A stretch of 64,000 nt of DNA from Streptomyces sp. 7-21 (GCF_016741785.1 NZ_JAERRL010000020.1:1-64000), one strand, 5' to 3'; counted from the stretch's first letter, positions 22,474-31,350 are shown. Program-made: numbers and translations. The notes: generated by a model not told the origin, from the sequence alone.

Positions 22474-23630
22474 CAGGCGGCCCCCGCCAGCGCGGCGAAG
22501 CGCTCCTCGTGCGCCCGGCGCCGCTCGACGTCGCGCGAGAACACCTCGCGCGCCACCGCCGCCAGCGCCAGGCCGGGGGCGCGCAGGTCCAGCCGGCTGG
22601 CCCGCGCCACCTCGCCGCTCCACTCCTGCGGCACCGCGCTCTCGCCGGCCAGCGCGCCCGCGATCGCACCGCTCATGGTGGCGATCGAGTCGCAGTCGCG
22701 GCCGTAGTTGACCGAGCCGAGCACGGCAGTCCGGTAGGAGCCGTCCGCCACCAGCAGCATGCCCAGCGCGATCGGCAGCTCCTCGATCGAGTGGAGCCGG
22801 GAGGGGCGGCGCGCGCCCAGCGACGGGTTGCGGTACTCCGGTCCGACGGTGTCGTACGGCGCGACCGCCTCCCGCAGCGGCGCCAGCGCCTCCTCCGGGT
22901 CGTCGTAGCGCGCCGCGGTCTCGCACACCGCCTCGATCGCCGAGCGGGTGCCGTCCTTGGCGAGCCGCAGCGCCTCCGCCACCACGGAGCCGGGCGTCGC
23001 GCCGGGTGCGCACGCCGCGGCCACGGCCGCCGCGAACACCCCGGCGGCCTCCCGGCCGTAGCTCGACTGGTGCGCCCCGGCGATGTCCAGCGCCTCGGCG
23101 TAGGCCGCGTCGGGGTTCCCGGCGTTGACCAGGCCGACGGGCGCCATGTACATCGCCGCGCCGCAGTTGACGATGTTGCCGACCCCGGCCTCACGCGGGT
23201 CGACGTGCCCGTAGTGCAGACGCGCCACGATCCACTTCTCGGCCAGGAAGATCCGCTGGAGCGGCAGCGCCTCCGCCGCCATGTCGGGGATCCAGCGGGG
23301 GGTGGTGATCAGCTCGGGCACCAGGTGGTCGGCGATGGCGTACGCGTCCAGGTGGTCGCGCACCTTCTCGTAGACGCGCACCAGCGCATGCGTCATCAGG
23401 GTGTCGTCGGTGACGTGCCCGTCGCCCTTGTGGTAGGGGGCGATGGGCCGGGCGGTGCGCCAGTCGTCCTTGTAGAACGGCTCGACGATGCCGGTGACGC
23501 GGCCGCCGTGGCGCTTGGCGATGGCCTCGGGCGTCCAGCCCTCCACGGCGCCGCCGAGCGCGTCGCCGACGGCGGCGCCGACCAGGGCGCCGGTGGCGCG
23601 GTCTTCCAGGGACAGCGGGGGCGTGCTCAT
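22473..23630 (-). CDS. ADP-ribosylglycohydrolase-family protein, third copy
   Basis: A 385-residue protein with both metal motifs in good form: VTDDTLMTHAL near residue 75 and NYGRDCDSIATMSGAIAGAL near residue 300. It starts GALVGAAVGDALGGAVEGW, typical of the fold. Of the four copies, this and the first look fully competent for Mg2+ binding. It overlaps both neighbouring genes at ATGA/TGATG junctions, so it is translated as part of one chain of genes. It probably acts in the cytosol; no signal peptide is seen. Confidence 0.92.
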   Translation of the reverse strand: MSTPPLSLEDRATGALVGAAVGDALGGAVEGWTPEAIAKRHGGRVTGIVEPFYKDDWRTARPIAPYHKGDGHVTDDTLMTHALVRVYEKVRDHLDAYAIADHLVPELITTPRWIPDMAAEALPLQRIFLAEKWIVARLHYGHVDPREAGVGNIVNCGAAMYMAPVGLVNAGNPDAAYAEALDIAGAHQSSYGREAAGVFAAAVAAACAPGATPGSVVAEALRLAKDGTRSAIEAVCETAARYDDPEEALAPLREAVAPYDTVGPEYRNPSLGARRPSRLHSIEELPIALGMLLVADGSYRTAVLGSVNYGRDCDSIATMSGAIAGALAGESAVPQEWSGEVARASRLDLRAPGLALAAVAREVFSRDVERRRAHEERFAALAGAA

Positions 23631-24838
23631 GGGGTGTCCTTCCTGTTCATGCCCGTCACGAGGTCACGCGAGGAGCGGGCGAGCCGCTCGGCGAGCTCGA
23701 CGAGGTCGGTGTCGGCCAGCCGCGGCAGGGCACAGCCCGGCAGCGAGCGGCAGGCGTCGCGCCAGGACGCGGGCAGCGCCTCCGCGCCGCCGACGGCGCC
23801 GGTGAGCGCCCCGGCCAGCGCGGGCGCGGAGTCCGCGACGCGCGACAGGCAGGCGGCGCTGGGCACCGCCTCGGTGATGGCGCCCGCGGCCGCTACCGCC
23901 ACGGCCAGGGCGACCGGCACGGTCTCGGCCGCGGCGATGCCGTAGCTGTAGACGTGGTCGACGATTTCGTGCTCCAGCACCGGCACGAGCGCGAAGGCGT
24001 TGCCCGGCAGCCCGGGCCGGGCCGCGGCCGCCGTCCGGCCCAGGTCCACCGCGTGCAGCGCGTTGCGCCGGATCTCGGTGCCCTCGGGCAGCTGGCGCAG
24101 CGCCGCGTCCACGCAGCCCTCGACCGGCTCCCCGCCGAGCGCCGCGGCCACGGCCGCCGCCATCGCGCGGGCGCCGTGGACCCCGTCGCCGTCCTGCGTG
24201 TAGCGGGCGTCGAACTCCGCCAGGTCGGCCGCCGCCTCGGGGCCGCCGGGGTGGACGACCGCGAGCACGGCCGCCCGCACGCAGGCGGCGTCGTCGAAGT
24301 AGTGCGGGTTGTCGTGCCCGGTCGCGGGCGGGCGCAGGCCTGCGGCCAGGTTGCCCAGGCCCGCCCGCACCGAGATCCGGGCGCGCAGCGGGATGTCCGC
24401 GGACTCGATCTCGTCGGCGCGCTCCGCCGCCGCGGCCACCTCGTCGGCCAGCGCGCTCCACGCCAGCGCCAGCGCCGCGCGCACCCGCTGGTCCGCCGTC
24501 AGGTCGCTGCGCCCGGCGGCCGTCGCCGACAGCACGGAGCCGGCGGTGAACGCCGCCCACTCGGCGTCGTCGGACGGGCCGAGCCGCAGCGGCTCCGGCG
24601 GCTGGTTGAGCGCTATCGGCACGGGCAGCGTCGTGGTTGCGTTCTGCTCCGCGAAGGTGTCCAGCTCACGGGTCAGCCGCCGCGTCCAGTCGGGCATCCG
24701 GGCGGCGCGGTGGCGCCCGGAGGGCCACCCGGCGGCGTCGCCCGCGGCGATGCCGAGCAGCAGCCCCTCGACGCGGCGCGGGTCCCCGGGAGCCGCCCGC
24801 CCGCCGAGCGCGGCCTCACTGACGGTGGGCGGTGTCAT
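23627..24838 (-). CDS. ADP-ribosylglycohydrolase-family protein, second copy, degenerate motifs
   Basis: A 403-residue protein of the same fold (VEGLLLGIAAGDAAGWPSG), but with altered metal motifs. TDDT is SDDAEW, and GRDADT is SRVADSAP near the C terminus, so two ligand positions are lost. TQDGDGVHGARAMAAA is kept and matches SHDGEGIHGGRAVAAG in the first copy. It may be inactive and structural, or have a changed substrate. It overlaps the third copy by 4 bases. A 67-base gap, the largest in the operon, separates it from the first copy. Confidence 0.85.
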   Translation of the reverse strand: MTPPTVSEAALGGRAAPGDPRRVEGLLLGIAAGDAAGWPSGRHRAARMPDWTRRLTRELDTFAEQNATTTLPVPIALNQPPEPLRLGPSDDAEWAAFTAGSVLSATAAGRSDLTADQRVRAALALAWSALADEVAAAAERADEIESADIPLRARISVRAGLGNLAAGLRPPATGHDNPHYFDDAACVRAAVLAVVHPGGPEAAADLAEFDARYTQDGDGVHGARAMAAAVAAALGGEPVEGCVDAALRQLPEGTEIRRNALHAVDLGRTAAAARPGLPGNAFALVPVLEHEIVDHVYSYGIAAAETVPVALAVAVAAAGAITEAVPSAACLSRVADSAPALAGALTGAVGGAEALPASWRDACRSLPGCALPRLADTDLVELAERLARSSRDLVTGMNRKDTP

Positions 24839-24905
24839 CGCACTGCCTCCCTGCCCTCGTGCCTGCCTGTCGTCCCGGCCCGCGTCGCCGGCGTCACTGG
24901 TGCGG

Positions 24906-26135
24906 TCACGCGGCGGCTCCCTCGCCGCCCGAGCTGCCGCCAGGCGGCGGTGTGAGCAGGTCGGCGACTTCCAGGACGTGACGGCCCGCCATAGACGGCA
25001 GGCAGCTGCCGCGCACCGGGCCGATGGCCTCGGCCCACTCGGCGGGGATCGCCGACTCGCCGCGCAGCGCGCCCGCGAGCGCGCCCGCCACCGCGGCGGT
25101 GGTGTCGGCGTCGCGGCCCATGTTCACCGCCATGGCCACCGCCTCGGTGAACTCGCCGCGCGCGGCGGCGAACGCGCCGAACGCCAGCCCCACCGCCTCC
25201 GGCGCCAGGTCCGTCCACGGATAGCCGCCGATGACGGTCGCCGAGCGGACCGCCCGCTCCACCGACAGCGGCGTGGCCCCGGGCTCGCGGCGGGCGCGGC
25301 GCGCCGCCGTGACCGCCCGGTGCAGCGACCGCGACGTCCAGGAGTCCTCCGGCACGACGGACAGTGCCGCCTGCACCACGACCTCCGGTTCGTGCGCCAC
25401 CATGGCCGCGGCCACGCCCGCCGCGACGGCCCGGCCGCCGTGGATGCCCTCGCCGTCGTGTGAGACCGTGCCGTCGATGGCCACCAGGCGCGCGGCCTCG
25501 GCGGGGCGGCCGGCCGCGAACACCCCGAACGGTGCGGCGCGCATGGCCAGCCCGTCGCTCCAGGCGTGCCGGTGCTGCGCCGAGATCGGCGCGGCCAGGC
25601 CCCGGCGGAGGTTCTCCAGGGTGCCGCGCTCGCTGAATCCGGCGCCCCGGAACGGGCCCTCGTCCCGGTCGGCGATCCACTCGTGCCAGGCCGCCTCCAC
25701 GTGCGCGACGGTCAGGTCCGAGCCGTGCTGAGCCAGCAGCAGGCCGGAGAAGAGCGCGTACTCGGTGTCGTCGGTGCCCGCCGGGTCGTCGGTGACGAAC
25801 CCCTCGATGCGGCCCCACCGTGCCCGGATCTCCGAGGGCTTGAGGTTCTCGGCCGGGGCGCCGAGCGCGTCGCCGACGGCGAGACCGAGCATCGCGCCCC
25901 TGCCGCGGTCGCGCGGCACGGGCGCCGGCGGAGTCCCGCGCCGGGGTACGCTGCGCAGGCGCCGCCCGGCGCGGGTCCGCTCGCGGTCCCGCTCGCCGCA
26001 GCGCTCACGGTCGCGGTCGCGCGGCGCCGCCGCGCGCCGGGCCCGGTCCGGTCCGGTGTCGGTGGGGAAGCTTCGGCTCATGCTGATCTTCTGCTCATTT
26101 CTCGCTCGTGCGCCCTCGCGCGGGTGAGCCGTCAT
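24906..26135 (-). CDS. ADP-ribosylglycohydrolase-family protein, first copy
   Basis: This copy has canonical motifs: AMLGLAVGDALGAPAENL, GTDDTEYALF, SHDGEGIHGG and NMGRDADTTAAVAGALAGAL. The ATG at 26135 overlaps the lipoprotein stop (ATGA) and gives 409 residues; the first ~90 are Arg/Asp-rich with DRDRER-type runs. A shorter start at 26081 (MSRSFPTD) is also possible. I prefer 26135 because the other junctions in the operon overlap in the same way. It is likely a Mg2+-dependent hydrolase of a ribosyl or ADP-ribosyl glycosidic bond acting right after import. Confidence 0.9.
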   Translation of the reverse strand: MTAHPREGARARNEQKISMSRSFPTDTGPDRARRAAAPRDRDRERCGERDRERTRAGRRLRSVPRRGTPPAPVPRDRGRGAMLGLAVGDALGAPAENLKPSEIRARWGRIEGFVTDDPAGTDDTEYALFSGLLLAQHGSDLTVAHVEAAWHEWIADRDEGPFRGAGFSERGTLENLRRGLAAPISAQHRHAWSDGLAMRAAPFGVFAAGRPAEAARLVAIDGTVSHDGEGIHGGRAVAAGVAAAMVAHEPEVVVQAALSVVPEDSWTSRSLHRAVTAARRARREPGATPLSVERAVRSATVIGGYPWTDLAPEAVGLAFGAFAAARGEFTEAVAMAVNMGRDADTTAAVAGALAGALRGESAIPAEWAEAIGPVRGSCLPSMAGRHVLEVADLLTPPPGGSSGGEGAAA

Positions 26136-27451
26136 CTCTGGTAGCGGTCGAGCGTGCGGTTGCCGTCGTCGGTGAGTGCCTCGCGCAGCCCGGCCAGGTC
26201 GATCTCGCCGCTGTAGTAGCGCTGGAACGCGGGGGTCGCGATCTTGTCGCGCCACTCCCAGAAGCCGCGTACGCCGATGGCGGGGGAGGGCCGCAGCCCG
26301 GCGGCGAGTTCCGCACCGGTGCGCCAGCCGTGCTCGGACACGCGCAGCGCCGGGTCGGCCAGCGCCTGGGAGCTGGTCGGCAGCATCCAGTCGCCGAGCG
26401 CCAGGTCGACCACGTGCTCGGGCTGGGTCATGAAGGCGATGAACTCGGCCGCGGCCCGCTGGTGGTCGCTGTCCTCGGACACCGACAGGGTCTGCGGTGC
26501 CACGCCCTGCGCGAGGCCGTGCTCCTCGCCGCCGGTCGGCATCGGCAGCACGGTCCACTCAAAGCCGTCCGGCGCCTGCTGCGTGATCTGCTGCCGGTAG
26601 GAGAAGTTGAGCGGCAGCATCGCGTAGCGGCCCGCGAAGAAGCCGGGCAGGGTGTCCGAGCCGGTCATGCCCAGGCTGCTGCGGGGAGCGGTGCGGTCCT
26701 CGTTCACCTGCCGGTGGATGACCTCGGCGACGGCGGAGTCGGCCGGCCCGAACCGCACCTCGTTCTCGCCGTTCTCCTGGTAGAAGACGCGGCCGCCGGT
26801 GCTCAGCGACAGGTTGACGCTCTGGCTGACCGGCTCGCTCATCGACCACGCCACGCCGTAGGTGTCGGTCCGGCCGTCGCCGTCGGTGTCCTGCGTCATG
26901 GCGGCGCTGGCCCGCTCGAACTCCTCCCAGGTCCACGGCTGGTCCGGGGTGGGGACGCGCACCCCCGACTCCGCCAGCAGCCGGGTGTTGGCGATCAGCA
27001 CCCGCGGCTCCTGGAGGAACGGCACCCCGTACAGGCCGTCGTCGTACCGTGTCGTCCGCCAGGTCTGCTCCGGGATGTCGTCGAGCAGCGAGCCGGGCAG
27101 CAGCTCAGACAGGTCGGCCAGGTAGCCGCCGCCCGCGAAGTCCACCAGGTCGGAGGCGTCGTTGTGCACGATGTCGGGCGCCTCGCCCGCCATGAAGGAC
27201 GTCAGCAGCTGGTCATGGACGTTGGCCCAGTCGCCCTGGACGTACTTGACCTGCACTCGCGGATGCGACGCGTTCCACTCCTCGACGAGTGCCCTGGTGG
27301 CGGCGATGGACTCGTCCTGCCAGGCCAGGCTGAGGAACTCCAGCGTGACGGTGGAGTCGTCGCCGTCGCCGCCGAGGCCGCACCCGGCCGCCAGGGTAAG
27401 CGCCAGCGCCGCCGCGCCCGCGCGGGCGCCTGTCCGCGTGCCCCGGCGCAT
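26132..27451 (-). CDS. Sugar ABC transporter substrate-binding lipoprotein
   Basis: A 439-residue extracellular solute-binding protein of the family 1 (maltose-binding-like) type. The signal peptide (MRRGTRTGARAGAAALALTLA) ends in a lipobox LAAGC with Cys24. The mature part has the standard lobes (FMAGEAPDIVHNDAS, YGVPFLQEPRVLIANTRLL, FFAGRYAMLPLN, FIAFMTQPEHV). It delivers substrate to the two permeases encoded upstream, whose start it overlaps by one base. No ATPase gene is in the operon, so the importer probably shares a general MsiK-type ATPase, as is usual in Streptomyces. Confidence 0.94.
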   Translation of the reverse strand: MRRGTRTGARAGAAALALTLAAGCGLGGDGDDSTVTLEFLSLAWQDESIAATRALVEEWNASHPRVQVKYVQGDWANVHDQLLTSFMAGEAPDIVHNDASDLVDFAGGGYLADLSELLPGSLLDDIPEQTWRTTRYDDGLYGVPFLQEPRVLIANTRLLAESGVRVPTPDQPWTWEEFERASAAMTQDTDGDGRTDTYGVAWSMSEPVSQSVNLSLSTGGRVFYQENGENEVRFGPADSAVAEVIHRQVNEDRTAPRSSLGMTGSDTLPGFFAGRYAMLPLNFSYRQQITQQAPDGFEWTVLPMPTGGEEHGLAQGVAPQTLSVSEDSDHQRAAAEFIAFMTQPEHVVDLALGDWMLPTSSQALADPALRVSEHGWRTGAELAAGLRPSPAIGVRGFWEWRDKIATPAFQRYYSGEIDLAGLREALTDDGNRTLDRYQR

Positions 27452-28332
27452 CAGCCCTTCACCGCCCCGGCGATCATGCCGCTGGCCAGCCGCCGCTGAA
27501 GCAGCGCGAAGAACAGCAGGCTCGGCACGGTGGCGAGGAACGACGCGGCGGCCAGCGGGCCGAGGTCCGCGACGCCCTCGGCGCCGATGAAGTGGGTGAG
27601 GATCACGGACATCGTCTGGTTCTCCGGGGACTTCAGCAGGACAAGGGCGAAGAAGAACTCGTTCCAGGAGGTGACGAACGAGAACATCAGCGTGGCCACC
27701 AGCCCGGGCGTCAGCAGCGGCAGCACGACGCTGGTGAGCGTGCGCAGCCTGCCCGCGCCGTCGACGGCCGCCGCCTCTTCCAGCGACGCCGGCACCGCCT
27801 TGACGTAGCCGCGCAGCATCCACAGGCAGAACGGCAGGCACCACACGACGTACACCAGGACCAGGCCCGGCAGCGCGTCGATGAGCCGCAGCTCCCGCAG
27901 CACCAGGAACAGCGGGATGATCACCAGCACCAGCGGGAACATCTGGCTGACCAGGATCCAGCCGCTGGCCACCCCGCTGATCCGGGAGCGGTGCCTGGCC
28001 ATCACGTAGGCGGCGGGCACGGCGATCGCCACGGCGAGGACGGAGGCGCACCCCGCGGCGATCAGGCTGTTGAGCGCGGACCGCAGCAGCGGCTGCGCCT
28101 CGAAGGCCTCCCGGTAGTTGTCCAGCGTCGGCTCGCGGGGTATCCACGTCGGGTCGATGGACCCCAGCTCCTGCGGCGACTTGAACGACGTCGACAGCAG
28201 CCACACCAGCGGGAAGGCGAGGAAGAGCAGGTAGCACAGCAGCGCGGCGTACTGGCCGGCGCGGCCGGCGGCGCGGCGCGCCCTGGTCTTCGCCGGGACG
28301 GCCGGGGCGGGGGATGTCGGCGGGGCGGTCAC
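27451..28332 (-). CDS. Sugar ABC transporter permease, MalG type
   Basis: A 293-residue inner-membrane permease with about six hydrophobic segments. The EAA loop that contacts the ATPase reads EEAAAVDGAGRLRTLTSVVLP. LLSTSFKSPQEL near residue 50 and NEFFFALVLL near the end are typical of MalG-like permeases. The GTG at 28332 overlaps the stop of the first permease (GTGA). It forms the channel together with that protein. Confidence 0.95.
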   Translation of the reverse strand: MTAPPTSPAPAVPAKTRARRAAGRAGQYAALLCYLLFLAFPLVWLLSTSFKSPQELGSIDPTWIPREPTLDNYREAFEAQPLLRSALNSLIAAGCASVLAVAIAVPAAYVMARHRSRISGVASGWILVSQMFPLVLVIIPLFLVLRELRLIDALPGLVLVYVVWCLPFCLWMLRGYVKAVPASLEEAAAVDGAGRLRTLTSVVLPLLTPGLVATLMFSFVTSWNEFFFALVLLKSPENQTMSVILTHFIGAEGVADLGPLAAASFLATVPSLLFFALLQRRLASGMIAGAVKG

Positions 28333-29300
28333 CGGTCGGCCTCCGTGGGGTCGGTGCGCAGCGACCTGCGCAGGAACAGGGTCAGCAGCACGGCGACGAC
28401 GGCGACCATCACCAGGCCCATCGCGGCGGCGTAGCCGAACTGCCCGTACCGGAAGGCCTCCTCGTAGGCGAAGAGCATCGGCAGCCGGGTCTCGCCGCCG
28501 GGGCCGCCCTGGGTGAGGACGTAGACCAGGCCGAAGGAATTGAAGTTCCAGATGAAGTTGAGCGCGGTGATCGCCAGCACCACCGGCTGGATCGCGGGCC
28601 AGGTGACCGAGGCGAAGCGCCGCCACACTCCGGCGCCGTCCAGGTGCGCGGCCTCCCGCAGCTCGTTCGGCACGTTCTGCAGGCCGGCGAGCAGCACCAC
28701 CGTGGTCTGCGGCATGCCCGCCCACACGCCCACGGCGATGACGGCGGGCAGCGCGAGGGAGAAGTTGGTGAGCCAGTCGAGGTTCTCGTCGATCAGCCCG
28801 AGGTCGGTCAGCGTCCGGTTCAGGATGCCCGCGTCCTGGTGGTACACCAGGCGCCACATCACGCCCACCACCACCTCGGGCATCGCCCACGGCACCAGCG
28901 CCAGCGTCCGGGCCAGCCACCGGAAGCGGAGGTTCTGGTTGAGCAGCAGCGCCAGGCCCAGCGCCAGGAGGAACTGGAGCGTGGTCACGCTGACGGCCCA
29001 CACCAGGCCGACCCGGAAGGAGTCCCAGAACAGGTCGTCGTGGCGCAGGTCAGCGAGGTTGAGCAGGCCGATGAACTGCGTCGGCTCGGTGCGCCCGACC
29101 TGGGAGTCGGTGAACGCCAGGGACATGCCGTAGAGCAGCGGCACGACGCTCAGCACCAGGATGGGTATCAGCGCCGGCAGCAGCAGGAACCACGCGCCCC
29201 GGTCCAGGCCCAGCGCCTGCTTGCGGCGCCGGGGATCGCGGGGCGGCGGGGTGCCGCGGCTGCCCGGAACGGCCTTGTTCCGGGGGGCGGTAAGACTCAT
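28329..29300 (-). CDS. Sugar ABC transporter permease, MalF type
   Basis: A 323-residue permease with about six membrane segments. The N-terminal region is Arg/Pro-rich and cytosolic, followed by a first helix (AWFLLLPALIPILVLSVVPLLY within residues 36-60). The EAA loop reads NELREAAHLDGAGVWRRFASVTWP. It starts 7 bases after the repressor gene, so repressor and importer share a transcript. Together with the MalG-type permease and the lipoprotein it makes a carbohydrate-uptake importer; the sequence does not show the substrate. Confidence 0.95.
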   Translation of the reverse strand: MSLTAPRNKAVPGSRGTPPPRDPRRRKQALGLDRGAWFLLLPALIPILVLSVVPLLYGMSLAFTDSQVGRTEPTQFIGLLNLADLRHDDLFWDSFRVGLVWAVSVTTLQFLLALGLALLLNQNLRFRWLARTLALVPWAMPEVVVGVMWRLVYHQDAGILNRTLTDLGLIDENLDWLTNFSLALPAVIAVGVWAGMPQTTVVLLAGLQNVPNELREAAHLDGAGVWRRFASVTWPAIQPVVLAITALNFIWNFNSFGLVYVLTQGGPGGETRLPMLFAYEEAFRYGQFGYAAAMGLVMVAVVAVLLTLFLRRSLRTDPTEADR

Positions 29301-29307
29301 GAAGACC

Positions 29308-30366
29308 TCATCGAAGGGGGGAATCAGCAGGGGCGGGGGGAACGGCTGTCCCGTCGGCCGGCGCGGTCGAGGCGCGCACGACGAGGCGGGGCGGCGCGGT
29401 CAGGGTGCGCGGGGCGCGCGGCGCGGTGTCCGGGCGCTCCAGGCGGTCGAGCAGCATCTCGGCGGCGCGCCGCCCGCGTTCGGAGGAGCCCAGGTCGACG
29501 CTGGTGAGCGGGGGCCAGCCCGCCTGCGCGAGCGCGCTGTCGTCCATGCCCGCGACGGCGATGTCCCGGGGTACGCGGATGCCGCGGGACAGCAGGGTGC
29601 GCAGCGCGCCCAGCGCGAGCTGGTCGTTGGCGCAGAAGATGGCGTCGGGCCGGTGCGGCAGCAGCCCGGCCGCCGCGCCGGCGCCGGCCTCGATGCCGAA
29701 GTCGGTGTGCACCACCAGCCGGTCGTCGTACGCCAGGCCGCATTCGGCGAGTGCGGCGCGGTAGCCGCGGTCGCGGTTGGCGCCGGGGACGGTGTCCGGC
29801 GGGCCGTTGACGAAGGCGATGCGGCGGCGGCCGGTCTCGTACAGGTGCCGCACGGCGGTGGCCGCGCCCGCGACCGAGTCCGCCCGGACGCTGTCCACCG
29901 GCACGCCCGGGGGCAGCGACCCGATAACGACGACGGGCCCGGCCGCGGCGGCCAGTGCCCTGGCGTGCGCGTCGGTGATGCGGATGGGGACGAGGATGAG
30001 TCCGTCGCTGGTGCGGTCCTTCAGGCTGTGCAGGACTGCCAGCTCGTCCTCGGCCACGGCGTCGGTGGAGTGCAGCAGCAGCCGGTAGCCCGCCGCCTTG
30101 GCGACGGCCTGGATCGCCCTGACCATCGCCACGTACACGGGGTTGCCGATGTCGGGCATGGCGAAGGTGAGCTGCCGGGTCCGGCCGCCCTTGAGTGAAC
30201 GGGCCACGGCGTTGGGCACGTAGCCCAGCTCCGCGGCGGCGCGGCGGACCCGCTCGGTCGTATCGCGGCGCGCCGCCTGGCCGTTGAGGACGCGCGAGAC
30301 GGAGGCGATGGAGACACCCGCCCGTTCCGCTATCGACACAATGGTCGGCTGTCCGCCGTTCGCCAT
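29308..30366 (-). CDS. LacI-family transcriptional regulator
   Basis: A 352-residue repressor. The helix-turn-helix and hinge are clear: TIVSIAERAGVSIASVSRVLNG, then GYVPNAVARSLKGG. The rest is a periplasmic-binding-protein-like sensor (FAMPDIGNPVYVAMV, DAIFCANDQLALG, IAVAGMDDSALA). It is the first gene of the operon and lies just after two matching operators, so it very likely represses its own operon until a sugar or ribosyl ligand binds. Hinge residues that enter the minor groove fit a central CG operator, as found. Confidence 0.95.
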   Translation of the reverse strand: MANGGQPTIVSIAERAGVSIASVSRVLNGQAARRDTTERVRRAAAELGYVPNAVARSLKGGRTRQLTFAMPDIGNPVYVAMVRAIQAVAKAAGYRLLLHSTDAVAEDELAVLHSLKDRTSDGLILVPIRITDAHARALAAAAGPVVVIGSLPPGVPVDSVRADSVAGAATAVRHLYETGRRRIAFVNGPPDTVPGANRDRGYRAALAECGLAYDDRLVVHTDFGIEAGAGAAAGLLPHRPDAIFCANDQLALGALRTLLSRGIRVPRDIAVAGMDDSALAQAGWPPLTSVDLGSSERGRRAAEMLLDRLERPDTAPRAPRTLTAPPRLVVRASTAPADGTAVPPAPADSPLR

Positions 30367-30402
30367 GGCCTGATGCCCTCTTCAGTCGGATTGTGTGACT
30401 TA

Positions 30403-30418
30403 CTGGAAACGTTTCCAG
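30403..30418. promoter_or_regulatory. LacI-type operator, perfect 16-bp palindrome
   Basis: CTGGAAACGTTTCCAG is a perfect inverted repeat with the central CG favoured by LacI-family proteins. It lies 37-52 bases upstream of the repressor start codon, where bound repressor would block the promoter of the ribosyl operon. Confidence 0.85.
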
Positions 30419-30421
30419 CCG

Positions 30422-30437
30422 CTGTAATCGTTTCCAG
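30422..30437. promoter_or_regulatory. Second, imperfect LacI-type operator
   Basis: CTGTAATCGTTTCCAG has a perfect right half and a left half with 6 of 8 matches to the first operator. Centre-to-centre distance is 19 bp. Two sites this close could bind repressor cooperatively or span the promoter. Confidence 0.7.
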
Positions 30438-30543
30438 ATGGTGTGCTACGCGTTCCGCCCCGTCAAGGGGGCACGTGCTGTGAGGGATCTCATCCCGGCG
30501 GAGGACCCGGGGCACGGCGAGGGCGGCGGGACGCGTGCCGGCG

Positions 30544-31077
30544 CTACGGCGCCTGGGGGCGGACCGGCTGGCCGCCTCCGTTCTCGCCGCGCCGGAGGAT
30601 GATGCTGATCATCCCGTTCGGCTCGAGGTAGGCGCGCTCCACCTGCGCGAGATCATCGATGCCGTGCAGCCGCAGCTGGACCATGACCTCGTCGCGGCTC
30701 ATCAGCTCCCGCCGCATCACCTCGCGGTGCAGCCGGCCGTCCTCGATCAGCAGCCGGGGGCGCGCCTTGATGGCGCGTGACAGCCGGGGCCAGCGGTAGG
30801 TGACCGCGTCCAGCGCCACGCTCCAGACGATGACCGTGGCGGCCAGCAGGGCCCCGTCCGTGAGAGACCCGCTGCCGCCCACCAGCCCCGGGGCGAACGC
30901 CTGGGCGACCAGCACCACCAGGAAGACATCGGTGAGCCCGAGGCCGCCGGCCTCGCGCTGCCCGGCCGTCCGCATCATGGCCGTCAGCACCAGGAAGGTG
31001 ACCGTGCCCCTGAGGCAGAGCTCCAGCGGAGAGACGCTCGGAGCGAACAGCGTGTGCCAGTCGGGCATGCCGGACAT
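30544..31077 (-). CDS. DUF421 (YetF-like) membrane protein
   Basis: A 177-residue protein with about three hydrophobic segments at the N terminus (LCLRGTVTFLVLTAMM, VFLVVLVAQAFAPGLVGG, LAATVIVWSVALDAVTY) and a soluble DUF421 domain. The latter has the typical RPRLLIEDGRLHREVMRREL stretch and ends YLEPNGMISIILRR. Family members are found in many bacteria; their molecular function is not established. It stands alone, with its start 177 bases or more from other genes' promoters. No operon partner is evident. Confidence 0.9.
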   Translation of the reverse strand: MSGMPDWHTLFAPSVSPLELCLRGTVTFLVLTAMMRTAGQREAGGLGLTDVFLVVLVAQAFAPGLVGGSGSLTDGALLAATVIVWSVALDAVTYRWPRLSRAIKARPRLLIEDGRLHREVMRRELMSRDEVMVQLRLHGIDDLAQVERAYLEPNGMISIILRRGENGGGQPVRPQAP

Positions 31078-31264
31078 GGTCCGAGGTAACCATCTCGCGG
31101 CGCGGGCGCCGCGGACGACGCGCGGGCCACGGCGGCCCTCCCGTGCCCGCCCCCGCTGCTCCCTCGCCGCCGCCGTTCGCGGCCGTCCGGCCCGGGAGCG
31201 GCCGTCCCGCCTGGCGGCCGTGGCGGGGGCCCGGTCCCGGTCAGGGCGGCTGATACGCTCGCAC

Positions 31265-31350
31265 GGGGCCGTGACTGGCGCGTTCGGATGGGAAAGACCA
31301 TCAGGGAGCGGCCCCGCACGCGAGCGATGAGGGGCCGCGCGCCTGGGCCG
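31265..31350 (+). ncRNA. ZTP (pfl) riboswitch upstream of glyA
   Basis: The conserved pfl-motif blocks are present in order. GGGGCC (31265-31270) opens the first stem and is followed by CGTGACTGGCG. The inner hairpin is GATGG/CCATC around GAAAGA, followed by AGGGAGCG. The stem closes with GGCCCC (31310-31315). After a short linker the pseudoknot-stem block CCGCGCGCCTGGGC (31335-31348) follows. These riboswitches bind ZTP/ZMP, which signals lack of 10-formyl-tetrahydrofolate, and turn on one-carbon genes such as glyA. About 36 bases separate it from the glyA GTG, so control may be at translation initiation. Confidence 0.88.

Noticed and set aside
20995..26135. Toxin-antitoxin or macrodomain-style defence system based on ADP-ribosylation
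   Set aside because: No ADP-ribosyltransferase toxin is encoded nearby; the importer, kinase and LacI control fit catabolism better.
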